Source: Apostichopus japonicus
Taxonomy: Eukaryota > Echinodermata > Holothuroidea > Aspidochirotida > Stichopodidae
Assembly (NCBI RefSeq): GCF_037975245.1
Contig: NC_092580.1
Location: 21,626,501-21,686,500 of the forward strand
Direction of reading: 5' to 3'
Length of the DNA: 60,000 nucleotides
The notes under the pieces are model-generated. The model did not search any database. It saw nothing but the letters and a program-made list of their open reading frames with translations, and had not been told where the DNA came from. Made by a program: the position numbers and the translations under genes. Below, piece by piece: positions 14,369 to 24,801 of the stretch. Numbering within the stretch: position 1 is the stretch's first letter; every line of letters begins with the position of its first letter.

Positions 14369-14964
14369 AGGGGAGACACCTATGAAAGGTGAAGCAGCCA
14401 GTTGCAGAGGTCGTGCCAACCAAGGTGAGGACAATGTTCTTGAACTCCCCCCCCCCCCTCATAATTTGTCAGCAGTTGAGTCCAGACGACAGTAGGACAG
14501 GACAGACAGACTCTCGACAGACAGTCACTCATACTGACACACTAACGGAAGGACCAACTGACAATGACGAAGCACAACAAAGCACTGTCAACCAAACTTT
14601 TGCTAGACAGACTATGACTCATTCTGGTAGACTTGTTAAGGGCAGGGACGTAGCCAGGGGGGAGCAGGGGGAGCGACCGCTCCCCCCTTTCAGTGTCGAT
14701 TTTTTTTTTAAACTGTTGTTTTTTTAGCATGGTATTTTGTCGGTGCTCTTTTGATCTTGAATACTCGTCAGCTCCGTTAACTCGATTGTAATCGTAGTAA
14801 CATTCATGCCTACTGATTCAACTACTTACTTAGTTTGGCAGATGCAATTAGCTAAATTTAGCTTATAGCCAATTACAAGCCTACAGTTGGCCACTGCGTA
14901 ATAAAATACATATTGCCTGCCTAACCGCACTCTATGGAATGTCACGAACTGTATGCACAACAGA

Positions 14965-16239
14965 CGCGTATCCAGGGGGGGGGCGTTGGGGGCGCGCGCC
15001 TCCCGGGTAAGAAAAAGAGGAGAGAAAAAAAAAAGGAAAAGAGGGGGGAAAAGAGGAGGAGGAGAGGAAGGAAGGGAAAAGAAAAAGAAGAAAGAGAGAA
15101 AAGGAGAAAAAGAGGGAGTAGAAGGAAAACGCCAAGACACCGGGAAGAGAAAGAGGAACAGTGACATCATTACAGCGCTGGTCCCTATTATATACACAGG
15201 GTAGTCAGTGACGGATCAAGGATTTCGGAAGGGGCGTTTGCCTCACCCTACCCCTTACACCGACAACTCCATTTTTGACGTTTCCATTTTTCCTCTCTCA
15301 CTCATGATCTATATACTATATATGGTCTATCATAACGCGTGTGTGTGTATATACGCCTTAAACAATTGTAGAATTGTGCTATGAAACCAACTGTGGCTGG
15401 TCTGGAACTCGACCGTGTCGTCGGGGAACCTGACGCATTTCGGGAAGGGGGCGACCGCCCCCCTCCCCCTTCAGTATATTTTTTTTTATGATATCGCCAG
15501 TAATTTCAAAATAGAAAGTGCTTAGATGCAACTTACAAGGCCTGGGAAGTGTCGTTTCCAGCGATCTGGGAGGCATTTTCGGCCAAAATTTACTTGTACG
15601 CTTCGCGCCAACAAATGGTCCTGGGTAGTGCCATTTCCAGTGATCTGGGAGGCATGTTCGGCCAAAATTTTCTTGAACGCTTCGCGCCAACTTATGGTGG
15701 CGCTACGCTTAGATAATTTGCCTACAGGCTTCGCCCCTCCCTTGGCAAATTCCTCGCTACGCGCCTGTTCGAATTTGTAAAGCAACCGCAGCAGATATCA
15801 CATCATATCAGTGAGCATGAAAATGGCGTTCCAGGATGAACAGCCTCAAAACTGTCCGACTTGCCCGAAAAAAATAACCAACATTTTTTGCGCGCGTTCA
15901 ACATGTTATGGTCAATATCATATAAACAAGCATCGGTTATTTACCCTACATCGCATGCCATCGTGTACCGTACGGTCCGTGAAAGTTGCGCAGTGTACCG
16001 CGGGATGCTAATGTAAACAACGAAATGTCTTATGTAGATGGAGAAAAAGCATGGAGGTCCAATTATCTCAAAACTCTCTCTTACATTAGTAATGGCGAAT
16101 TAGGGGCTGCAGCCCCCCCCCCCCCCCGCCTCCTACGCCTATGTGTGTAGTGTTCTGTTTCGGAAATATCTGCTATTTTTTCATTTCCTTCCACCAAGTT
16201 TTATAATAGCCGTTATAAGAGGTTTTAATATTTGTACAC
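14965..16239 (+). repeat. inverted repeat, left arm (about 1.3 kb)
   Basis: Matches the reverse complement of 19486-20813 over nearly its whole length: the outer edge GCGTATCCAGGGGGG, a polypurine tract, CCGTCACTG/CAGTGACGG, the GGCAAATTCCTCGCTACGCGCC block, CTGTCCGACTTGCCCGAAAA, and the inner edge ATAATAGCCGTTATAAGA .. TTTGTACAC. It contains several further miniature-element ends, so it is a composite of nested insertions. Open frames here mirror those in the other arm and are repeat-derived. Confidence 0.9.
15008..15165. repeat. polypurine (GA-rich) tract in left arm
   Basis: About 155 bases almost wholly A and G on the plus strand. The inverted counterpart is the C/T tract at 20595-20775. 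It generates long low-complexity frames rich in K/R/E or S/F/L, none of which is a gene. Confidence 0.85.
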
Positions 16240-17123
16240 CAATAAATTAATAAATAACTGTGTCTGAATTTTCGAAAATTTCTGACCAACATTCTTTATC
16301 ACACTTCCCTCTACTCGTGCAATTTTGACCGGTCTGTTAGGGGTTGAAGGAGGTTTTTCTATATTGGTTGTCCATAGATGAAATTTTGTGCAACATTATG
16401 GATATGTTTTGAAGTGAGTTTATTCACGAGAAATGTGAATTTTCAAATTCTGAACAAATAATGGGCTTGGAACCTTGAAAAGTGGGCCTGACGGATATTG
16501 TGGGCCGCGACGTAGAATCACCTATAAAAAGCAATGATCCACAGGACATGCGATGAGGTCGAACATGATTTGTGACTGGTGAAAATCTTCAAAAAGGTTA
16601 TGGATGAAAAAAAAAAACTATCGGGAATACTTGGTTCTCAGGCAAAAAGTGTACATCTGGTTGGTCATTTTCAAGCCCGGGAAGTGCCATTTCCGGTGAT
16701 TTGGGTGGTATCAAAACCAGAAATTTTCTTGTACGCTGCGCGCCAACCGATGGTGGCGCTCCGCTTAGATAGTCGTGCCTACAATTTTGAAAATCCATAT
16801 CAATCGCAAAAAGTGCTCCCCCCCTTTCAAATTCCTGGCTACGTCGCTGGTTAAGGGTGCTACTTCTTGACTGAAAACTATACTGTTTAGCATGTTTATT
16901 TGTCAGTTTATTTTGACTTGACTTGGAAGTTAGTTTAACTTTTCAGATATAGTTTAATGGACAATTAGTGTTTGCATTATCAGTCATGAGAAAGTATCTT
17001 AAAAGAAAACAGAGACAGTTCATTGTTTGTTAGACATTGCATTTATTAAGTGAGAGTAAGAAAAAAAAAGGTCTTGAACAGTCTTATCTAAAAGAGAAAG
17101 GATGTAGCAAAAGTTAATAGCAG

Positions 17124-17206
17124 AATGTGTTTTTATGTTGTATACGGAAATCGCTCACATGTGAATCTTTTGTAAATCCAACGTTGAAATAAATCATCAC
17201 GTTAGT
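17124..17206 (+). repeat. direct repeat, copy 2
   Basis: Second copy of the repeat at 14286-14368, same orientation, sharing GAAATAAATCATCACG and the CGCTCACAT block. Nature unknown. Confidence 0.6.
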
Positions 17207-17714
17207 AACTAATACCAATGCCTCGTATCTCATCTTGATACAACCTTTACAAATTAGAACATTTTCTTCGGATACTTCCTAGCTAGAGTGTGGATAATAT
17301 CGTGTGACTGTAAGTGGAACTCTTTGTGCTATCAGTAAAACAATATATGTTACAAAAGCGAAAAAAATGTGAAAAATATAATGTACTGTAACAATTTGGA
17401 ATGGATAAATATCTCTTTTTACAAGTAATTTTAAACAAAGGAATAACATTTTCTGTATATAGGTTTTTTTCTTACTGAAGCCTTCACATTTCAATAGCAG
17501 TAAACCTCTCTGATCTTTTAATAACTTTTAATAACTGTAATAAAGAATGAAGGGGTAGCTATTATATTCTGTATGCCCCGTATGTAGCCCATTTCTCTTA
17601 CCCCTTATTCCACCCGCATAGCAGCTTCATGATCTGTTCATTGTCCTTAAGGACCATATGCAGGACCATATGCACTATTGACATCCCCCCCCTTCCACCC
17701 CTCCTTGGCCACTT
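17207..17714. other. intergenic stretch, nothing recognised
   Basis: AT-rich DNA between the second direct-repeat copy and the next miniature element. No exon or known repeat could be supported. Confidence 0.5.
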
Positions 17715-17722
17715 TCTATACG

Positions 17723-18287
17723 CAGTGGCGGCGCCAGGAAGTTTTAGTTGGGGAGGCTAAGGGGGGGCTGAGCCAATTTTTTGGGTGGCTTATAAGATTG
17801 AGTGATCGCCGTCCTGGGGGAGGGGTATAAGGGGAGGGGGTGCCCCCTCCCCATTTGAAATTTTTCCCAATCCTGGAAAGGCCTAGATGCAAAATGGTGG
17901 CATTTAGCGAGGCTTTTGTCACCTGAAAGTTTCTCCAAAAATATGCATTTTTTTTGTGAGTAACTTTAGTCAAATTAGAATGGAAGATACCAATTCACAG
18001 TTTTCGTATCACTAAAATATTACCTGCTGTGAAAGATCCAATTCCTTTGCTCAATTATTATATCGTGCAATTATTATATCATGCAAAATTATTATAAAAA
18101 TTCATCCAAATTTCCATTGACCATTGTAGCACTGCGTTATGGCTGACAAAATTTGGGTAGGCTATATTGTTTCAATGAGGTTTATTTTTTTTTTGCCTAT
18201 TTCAGTTGGGGGGGACTAATGGGGGGACTGACTACTTAAGTGGGGGGGCTTAAACCCCCAAGCCCCCCCCCCTTGGCGCCGCCACTG
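17723..18287. mobile_element. hAT-like miniature element (565 bp) with perfect 8-bp TSD
   Basis: Ends CAGTGGCGGCGCCAGG (left) and, read inward from the right, CAGTGGCGGCGCCAAGG. The flanks are TCTATACG at 17715-17722 and 18288-18295, an exact 8-bp duplication. Both ends carry G-rich runs just inside the TIR, as in the other elements of this window. No coding capacity. It lies about 290 bases beyond the stop codon of the CRT-like gene, so it may be in that gene's 3' UTR. Confidence 0.9.
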
Positions 18288-18576
18288 TCTATACGTAATT
18301 GTATTTGGCAATGTATTGTTGGTTTTATACAGTCGAGTTGTGATTTCTGCAAGGAATTAATGGTTAAAAATATGCACAATCTTGAATCCGTTTTTTACTG
18401 TGATAGTTTCGATGCGATATTCCTTAATACCACATTGCGCTATGTGAGTGGGACTTCATGGCGTGTCTCAACAGGGTATCCTACCCCTCCCCACCCCCCT
18501 CACAACTGCTTCCCAATCTTCTTTCCCATCATAACATTGGAAAGCGTTCTCAATTTTTTACATTTAATTACTACAT

Positions 18577-21500
18577 TTAATCGTCTGTCTGAAGAAATAA
18601 AGGTTGTTTTTCTCGTTCTTCCTTCATACCGAAATAATTATACATCGCTACGGCTGGTACCATGATGGCTATCCCCAACATAATGAAAAACGTAGATAAT
18701 TGCAAAATATGCGGTTCCCAACGAAAGGGCGCGGGCTCGAAAAATGTCCAATAGAAAGCACCCAATGGTGTAACCATCGCTTGAACTACCACCAGATAAA
18801 CAGCGCCCTCCGAAAACTTCACCAACAGGAATACCATAAGGTTGGCCATGCAATAACCGAAGATGAATAACCAGGAGGTACCCACAGCGCTGTGACAAGC
18901 CTCATCCATACCGTATTGACAACTGAAACCATATTTGAGATTATCCCAAAACGTTTCGAAGTTGTGTGACTGTTGATTTGAAATAAATAAAACAAGATAT
19001 GAGGAAACAATAAATACAGAAATAAATATAATGATCAAAATGACGAGATTGTTGGAATATAGATTGTGAATAAGCCCAACAGAAAAGAGCTAAGTTCCAA
19101 ATTTCACAAGACTCTTTATGTATCGATGTCTTACAGCTTTGACAACATGGCCGCCCCAACTATTGGCATGACTAAAATTTCACCAATGGACCAAGTAGGT
19201 ACAATACTGTCACCTACCCTGCAGTTGGGGAAGGGACCAATTACGTGTGGGGGGGGGGGGGGTGGCACTTCCTTTGTCAAAATGTGTAATGTAGTGCTCG
19301 GACACCAATGACTGCATTTTGCCCCAAAAGAGTTCGAACTGTGTATTAAATCTTTTTATCATTATCCTATACTTACCAGGCCAAATCCTTTAATGAAGTC
19401 AGTCCAAAATAGAAGTCCAATGAAGATAAAACTGTACAGCTGAGACCAGGCTAGAAAAAGTAAAGACTCCGTCTGTGAATTAAATGTGTACAAATATGAA
19501 AACTTCTTATAACGGCTATTATAAAAAACTTCTTTGAAGGAAATGAAAAAAAATAGCAGATATATCCGAAACCGAACACTACACACATAGGCGTAGGAGG
19601 CGCGGGGGGGGGGGGGGGCTGAAGCCCGTAATTCGCGATTACTAATGTTAAAGAGAGTTTTGACATAATTGGACCTCCATGCTTTTTCTCTATCTACATT
19701 CTATCTTCATTCATCTATCTACATTTCGTTGTTTACATTAGCATCCCGCGGTATACTGCGCAACTTTCACGGACCGTACGGTATACGATGGCATGCGATG
19801 TAATAACCGAGGCTTGCACATATGATATTGACATTAGCATGTTGAACGCGCGCGGAGCGAGCGAAAATTTTTGGTTATTTTTTTTCGGGGAAGTCGGACA
19901 GTTTTGAGGCTGTTCATCCTGGAACGCCATTTTGATATGATGTGATATCTGCTGTTTGCTTTACAAATTCGAACAGGCGCGTAGCGAGGAATTTGCCAAG
20001 GGAGGGGCGAAGCCTGTATAGGCAAATTATCTAAGCGTAGCGCCACCATAAGTTGGCGCGAAGCGTACAAGAAAATTTTGGCCGAAAATGCCTCCCAAAT
20101 CACTGGAAATGGCACTACTACCCAGGACCATTTGTTGGCGCGAAGCGTGCAAGCAAATTTTGGCCGAAAATGCCTCCCAGATCGCTGGAAATGACACTTT
20201 CCAGGCCTTGTAAGTTGCATCTAAGCACTTTCTATTTTGAAATTACTAGCAATATCATAACAAAAAATATGCATAAGGGGGGGGGGGGCGGTCGCCCCTT
20301 CCCGAAATGCGTCATGTTCCCGGTCGACACGGTCGAGTTCGAGACCAGCCACAGTTGGTTTCATAGCACATTTCTACAATTGTTTAATGCGTATATACAC
20401 ACACACGCGTTATGATAGACCATATATAGTATATACAGATCATGAGTGAGAGAGGGAAAATGGAAACGTCAAAAATGGAGTTGTCGGTGTAAGGGGTAGG
20501 GTGAGGCACACGCCCCTTCCGAAATCCTTGATCCGTCACTGGCTACCCTGTGTATATAATAGGGATCAGCGCTGAAATGATGTCCCCGTGTTCCTCTTTC
20601 TCTTCCCGGTGTCTTGTCGTTTTTCTTTTACTCCCTCCTTTTCTCCTTTTTCTCTCTTTCTTCTTTTTCTTTTCCCTTCCTTCCTTCCTTCCTCTCCTCC
20701 TCCTCCTCCTCCTCTTTTTTCCCCTCCTTTTTCCTTTTGTCTTCTCCTTTTTTTTTCTCTCCTCTTTTTCTTACCCGGGGGGCACGCGCCCCAACGCCCC
20801 CCTGGATACGCGCATGGGTTTCGGTTTCAACGGCCCCAGCCTGACACACCGTCCTCCTATTAAAAACAAAACTAGATCCGCCCATGATTCTACAGTGCGG
20901 GATAACATCCCATCATATACACTGTGATACTAAGATGTCGTGCCAGTGATGTTATTGTAGGTATACTAATAAGTGTAGGCTACCCATATGGGTGTTAGCT
21001 CAATGTCTAACGACGGTGCCTTTCAATCATTAGATCCCGAGTTCGTGTCACTCCAAGATTAATGTATGTCGTCCATTTACAGAGTTGTTCATATAATCAT
21101 GGACGTTAAATATGAATCTAAGAGACTGACTTCGGTAAGCTTGCGGCTTTGATATACCAATGATGGCTTCTTCGCGAGTTCCTGCTTGCAGGAGGAACTA
21201 AAATACATACATACAAAATTACGTTTCTTCATTAGTTACTGCCACACAGTAAAGCATAATAAATGTGCGTTGCAGTATACTGTCCAAACAACATGTCGTG
21301 TTGATAGCAGCATGTGGGAAGCACTGATATGCGTGGGGCATGGAATTACATTTTATGGCTTATAAATGTTGAAGTGCATTAATTACCTTATGTTTCTGCG
21401 ATACTGAGGCATCATTGAAACAGTAATTTAAGCCATTTTATGTCGATTGGAACTTTTTTATGATACTCGTCTCGCTGGATTTATGAAGTTTCTATTCCAA

Positions 21501-21911
21501 ATGAATAAATCGTTGAGTTTTTATAGCTAAAGATTTATAACTACGATTATGATAAAAAAATATTTTAAAAAAAAATTAAAAAAGAAAATTGCGAAAACTG
21601 CTACGGTACAAGATTTCAAAGATCTGCATATTAGTTTGTGCAGGTAATCAAGCACTGGCAAACTACACGTAATATTTCTTATTGCGACGATTATGTAAAT
21701 GAATCTGGTAACATGCAACAGAGTGAAAGATGTGAAACTTGTCAACTGAGGCGAACAATGGTTTTGTTTCGCTTTAGTTTTGATGCTTAAATCATATATC
21801 CACTGAGGGAAACAACATTTCTACAAAAGAATTGTATTTTGTTGAAATTCTTAACACAGAGAACATTGACATATAAGGAAATAGGTAAAAACGTATAAGG
21901 TCGCAAAAACG

Positions 21912-22003
<92 letters not shown>

Positions 22004-23637
22004 CGTTTTACGACCTTATACGTTTTTAACTGTGTGTGTGTGGTACCTCTCCCTTCTTCAGTTCTTTCTCTAAGACTGTGTTTAGTATTCCCAATGGCAG
22101 GAAACCAAACATGAAGACCATGGGCCATAGAAACTTCTCGAAGGGGGTTAAGTTATCTGGGTTGTCTGCCGATCCGTTGCTGCCATCAATGTTAAAAATG
22201 GTTGGTTCAAGTGATATGAACAGACCAATCAGAACAATAACAGTACATACGAAACGATGTTTGCTGACACCTGTAAGAACAATACAAAGTATAGATGTTT
22301 GTAATCGTTAAATATTCATAAGCTTCCCGGTTTTTTTTTTAGGTTTTTTTATGAAAGATGGTAATAGTTTTAGAATGCCGATAAGATTTCCTTGGTAATT
22401 TTCCTGTACTTACTTTAAATGCCAACAGTATATTGGACCCGAATAGGCTAGAAATGTCATTTAATGGTCACTCATGCTCGATCAAGACTCATTTTACTAA
22501 CCTGCCACCCTCTAAGCATTCGCACTCTCTGAGAAACGTAATTCTCTAGTTTAGGCAATCCTAATTACTGTCTGTGAATAACTTGTAGGATCAGAACCTC
22601 TCGGTATGTACTTTCGAGAACTTTTAGCAGGCTCAATTTTCGCCCTATATTCTATTGACATTTTTAACTTTCAATAAAATGTAATAAAGGAACGGCCCCA
22701 CCCATTTAAATTAATCCTGCGTGCCTAGCATGTCACACATCATATTCAGTCGAGAATAACGCAAGAACCTTACTTCGGCGTTCATTATCATAGACATTAA
22801 TCGCTTCTCCTGTCGTTTGGTTAAATTCTTGTTATATGTCTTTTCCTTGTTGCAAGGGAATCGTGATACTTTAGTTAATAATGTAACCATGCATGCTCAG
22901 AATCCCAATATTTCATTCCTTAAAGCGCATGCTCTATCACACACCATCTTACTATATGCAGTATGATTTCTTATTGCATATATATATAGGCTTATTTACA
23001 CTCACCGGAAAACAACGAAAACAACCATCAAAACCTGCACAACATCAGCAACCTTAACTACAGCAAACAAAACAATAAAAGAACAACAACAACAACAACA
23101 TTAGGAAAGACGAAGAAACAGAACAGGTGCGAAATACTTACCTTTCCGCAGCATAATATATCGAGATACCACAGTGAATGGTATCACTGATGTACTGAGT
23201 ATAGCTTGGAGGGCAGGCGGTGTTCGTGCGGTGTTACTGGCGTATACAACCAAGATGCCGTTAATGGCGTTAAGAAATCCAACGAACACCATCATTCGGT
23301 GACTGACAGATGAGCGAAGCGACATGGAGGGACTAAGAAACTTAGCGAACAAGACAATACCAAAGAAGAACAATGGGAACCACATTGCTGAGAGTAATAT
23401 AACCGGGTACTCCGAATGGCCCTCCTTTGTCATGGCGTTGGAATACAAAGGGAGGGTCACATTCATCATAAGACTGCTCAAGACGGTGATAATGGTCAAG
23501 AAGATGTTCCAGTGGGTCTTTTTGATCTTAATCACCGAGTCACCCCGAAGATGGAAGACTTGGTATCCATGATTTACAGGAACATCTGTATAACCTCTTA
23601 ACAGAGGCGATACTTCATCCAATTCAGGAGAAGACAT
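18577..23637 (-). CDS. CRT-like (chloroquine-resistance-transporter-like) membrane transporter, 4 coding exons, 402 aa
   Basis: Exons: 23637-23142, 22270-22047, 19472-19377, 18969-18577; every junction has GT-AG borders and keeps frame. The product is strongly hydrophobic, with about ten membrane segments (the first near residues 44-62), as in the drug/metabolite transporter superfamily. Family-like features are the phrase GTSWLFIFGYCMANLMVF, a Cys-containing lumenal loop (FSCQYGMDEACHS) before it, KKGE followed by LLFLAWSQLYSF, and an FFEPAPFRW segment near the end. Relatives in protists sit in digestive-vacuole or lysosome-type membranes and carry small solutes; the animal protein's substrate is not known to me. 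Residues 8-13 (EVSPLL) form an acidic dileucine motif fitting lysosomal sorting. An acceptor at 23668-23666 shows that exon 1 is preceded by a 5' UTR intron. Exons 3 and 4 lie between long inverted repeats. Family assignment is by recall of motifs, so good but not certain. Confidence 0.82.
19486..20813 (-). repeat. inverted repeat, right arm, inside intron 2 of the CRT-like gene
   Basis: Reverse complement of 14965-16239 with scattered substitutions and small indels. Its inner end (GTGTACAAATATG, 19486-19498) stops 13 bases from the acceptor of exon 3, so the repeat reaches into the acceptor and branch-site region of a host exon. The outer end is at GGATACGCG near 20812. Confidence 0.9.
20595..20775. 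repeat. polypyrimidine tract in right arm
   Basis: About 180 bases of C and T on the plus strand with many CTCCT and TTCC words, the counterpart of the purine tract in the left arm. Within the CRT-like pre-mRNA (minus strand) it is a purine tract. Confidence 0.85.
20985..21215 (+). repeat. tRNA-derived SINE, older copy
   Basis: Starts with a tRNA-like head (TTAGCTCAATGTC resembles an A box, GAGTTCGTGTC a B box) and continues with CATGGACGTTAAAT, a CTTCGGTAAGCTTGCG block and TCGCGAGTTCCTGCTTGC, all shared with the cleaner copy at 28291-28535. Ends in an ATACATACATAC tail. It lies in intron 2 of the CRT-like gene, antisense to it. Confidence 0.75.
21887..22027. repeat. (TA)44 microsatellite inside a 24-bp inverted repeat
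   Basis: A pure TA run (21913-22000) is bordered by AAAACGTATAAGGTCG and CGACCTTATACGTTTT, an almost perfect inverted repeat, so the 141 bases can fold into one hairpin. It looks like a small palindromic element whose centre grew by TA expansion. It starts 18 bases after the exon 2 donor of the CRT-like gene. Confidence 0.85.
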
Positions 23638-23960
23638 ATTGAGTCGGATCTTGGTGTGGCTGTATCTGTAAGAAGAATGACGTCATTGGCGGTGGCGGCA
23701 AGATGTTTTTTTTGTTAAGAGAGAATGCGAAACATATTTGTTTGGGGTGTTGTGCAAACGTTCAAGTATTATGGGAGGAAGTATATGTGTTGATAGAATA
23801 CTAACTGCCGAAATTTATGGAAAAAGAATTTAAAAAAAAACTGAACAGAAATATGAATTATGAGGGAGTTACTGTCTCCCGCATCATCTCCCGCATCATC
23901 TTGATCTATTCTTCCAAAGAGAACTAATGAGACGGTATGACTCCACAGATTTAACAGATG

Positions 23961-24553
23961 CGACGTAGCCAGGAATTTGGAAGGGGGAGCATATTTTACG
24001 ATTGATATGGGGAGGGGCATAGGCGTAGGAGCCCAATTTGATTGGGGGGGGGGGGGCTGTAACGACTTGCCCGAAAAATATAACCAAACTTTTTCTATAT
24101 GTTAATGTGCATATCATATAGGCATGCATCGGTTATTGCGTCGCATGCCAATTACATACAATCAAATGCCGTGTTATACTACCCTTCCATATTGATTAGA
24201 ATTTTGGGGAAGTCGTTACAATAAAAATGATAATAATAATATAAGTTTAACCATTGAAAAACACATTGCAATTTATTTTTCTTTCAGTAGGTGCCCGAAA
24301 AATTCTCAGCATTGCCCGAATTTTCACAAATATATTTCGTTGGGGGGGGGGGGTGCCAAACTAAGTAGCTGAATCATGCAGTAGGCCTGAATGTTACTAC
24401 GATTATAATCGAGTTAACGGAGCTGACGAGTATTCAAGATCAAAAGAGCAGTGACAAAATACCATGCAAAAAAAAAATACTTTTGAACATTTTTTCGACA
24501 CTGAAAGGGGGGGGGGCAGTTGCTCCCATTGCTCCCCCCTGGCTACGTCCCTG
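23961..24553. mobile_element. hAT-like miniature element, same family as 14643-16849, reversed
   Basis: The right 130 bases are the reverse complement of 14643-14800 (ends CCTGGCTACGTCCCTG; shares AATACTCGTCAGCTCCGTTAA in inverted form). The left end is CGACGTAGCCAGGAATTTGG. It also holds a piece related to the large arms (CGACTTGCCCGAAAAATATAACCAA split over 24061-24090). No clean target duplication: the left tip seems altered. It lies in the 5' UTR intron or promoter zone of the CRT-like gene. Confidence 0.7.
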
Positions 24554-24633
24554 ATGCTTACTGGCTTGAGGCAAAAAGTTTAGCGTGTTTGCACCGCTGA
24601 TAATAACATTCAATGTTGGCAAAGCAATCTTAC

Positions 24634-24801
24634 CTAGCACCGTCAGTGCCCTTCACATATGTCCCTTCTCAAATCACATATTATCTATCTTGTAATATTA
24701 TACATACACGCATGTATCAATACAGTAGCTTTATTAATTTACGATAAGGTTAGACAGATATATACCGTATACCTGCTAAATTTTTCAAAACTTGACTTAC
24801 C
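24634..24801 (-). promoter_or_regulatory. candidate 5' noncoding exon ends of the CRT-like gene
   Basis: Coding exon 1 of the gene starts at a clear acceptor (CTTCTTACAG|ATACAG, exon side 23665), so a noncoding exon lies upstream. Two consensus donors on the minus strand are candidates: CTAG|GTAAGATT with exon end at 24634 and AAAAG|GTAAGTC with exon end at 24801. Only transcript data can choose between them. Confidence 0.3.

Larger units (their letters stand above)
14643..16849. mobile_element. hAT-like non-autonomous element, 2.2 kb, with nested repeats and 8-bp TSD
   Basis: Left end CAGGGACGTAGCCAGG and right end, read inward, CAGCGACGTAGCCAGG form terminal inverted repeats. They are flanked by a perfect 8-bp duplication GTTAAGGG (14635-14642 and 16850-16857). 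CAG-starting ends and 8-bp duplications are the hAT pattern; no transposase frame is present, so it is non-autonomous. About 320 bases in from the left starts an unrelated, nested block (14965-16239) that also exists, inverted, in the neighbouring gene's intron. Confidence 0.85.

Noticed and set aside
14934-15204. Lys/Arg-rich and Ser/Phe-rich frames in both orientations
   Set aside because: Products of the purine tract; mirrored in the other inverted-repeat arm.
15379-15785. Frames of about 84-103 codons that recur at 19834-20415 with similar protein text
   Set aside because: Shared because the DNA is an inverted repeat; both strands give equally long frames and no known domain appears.
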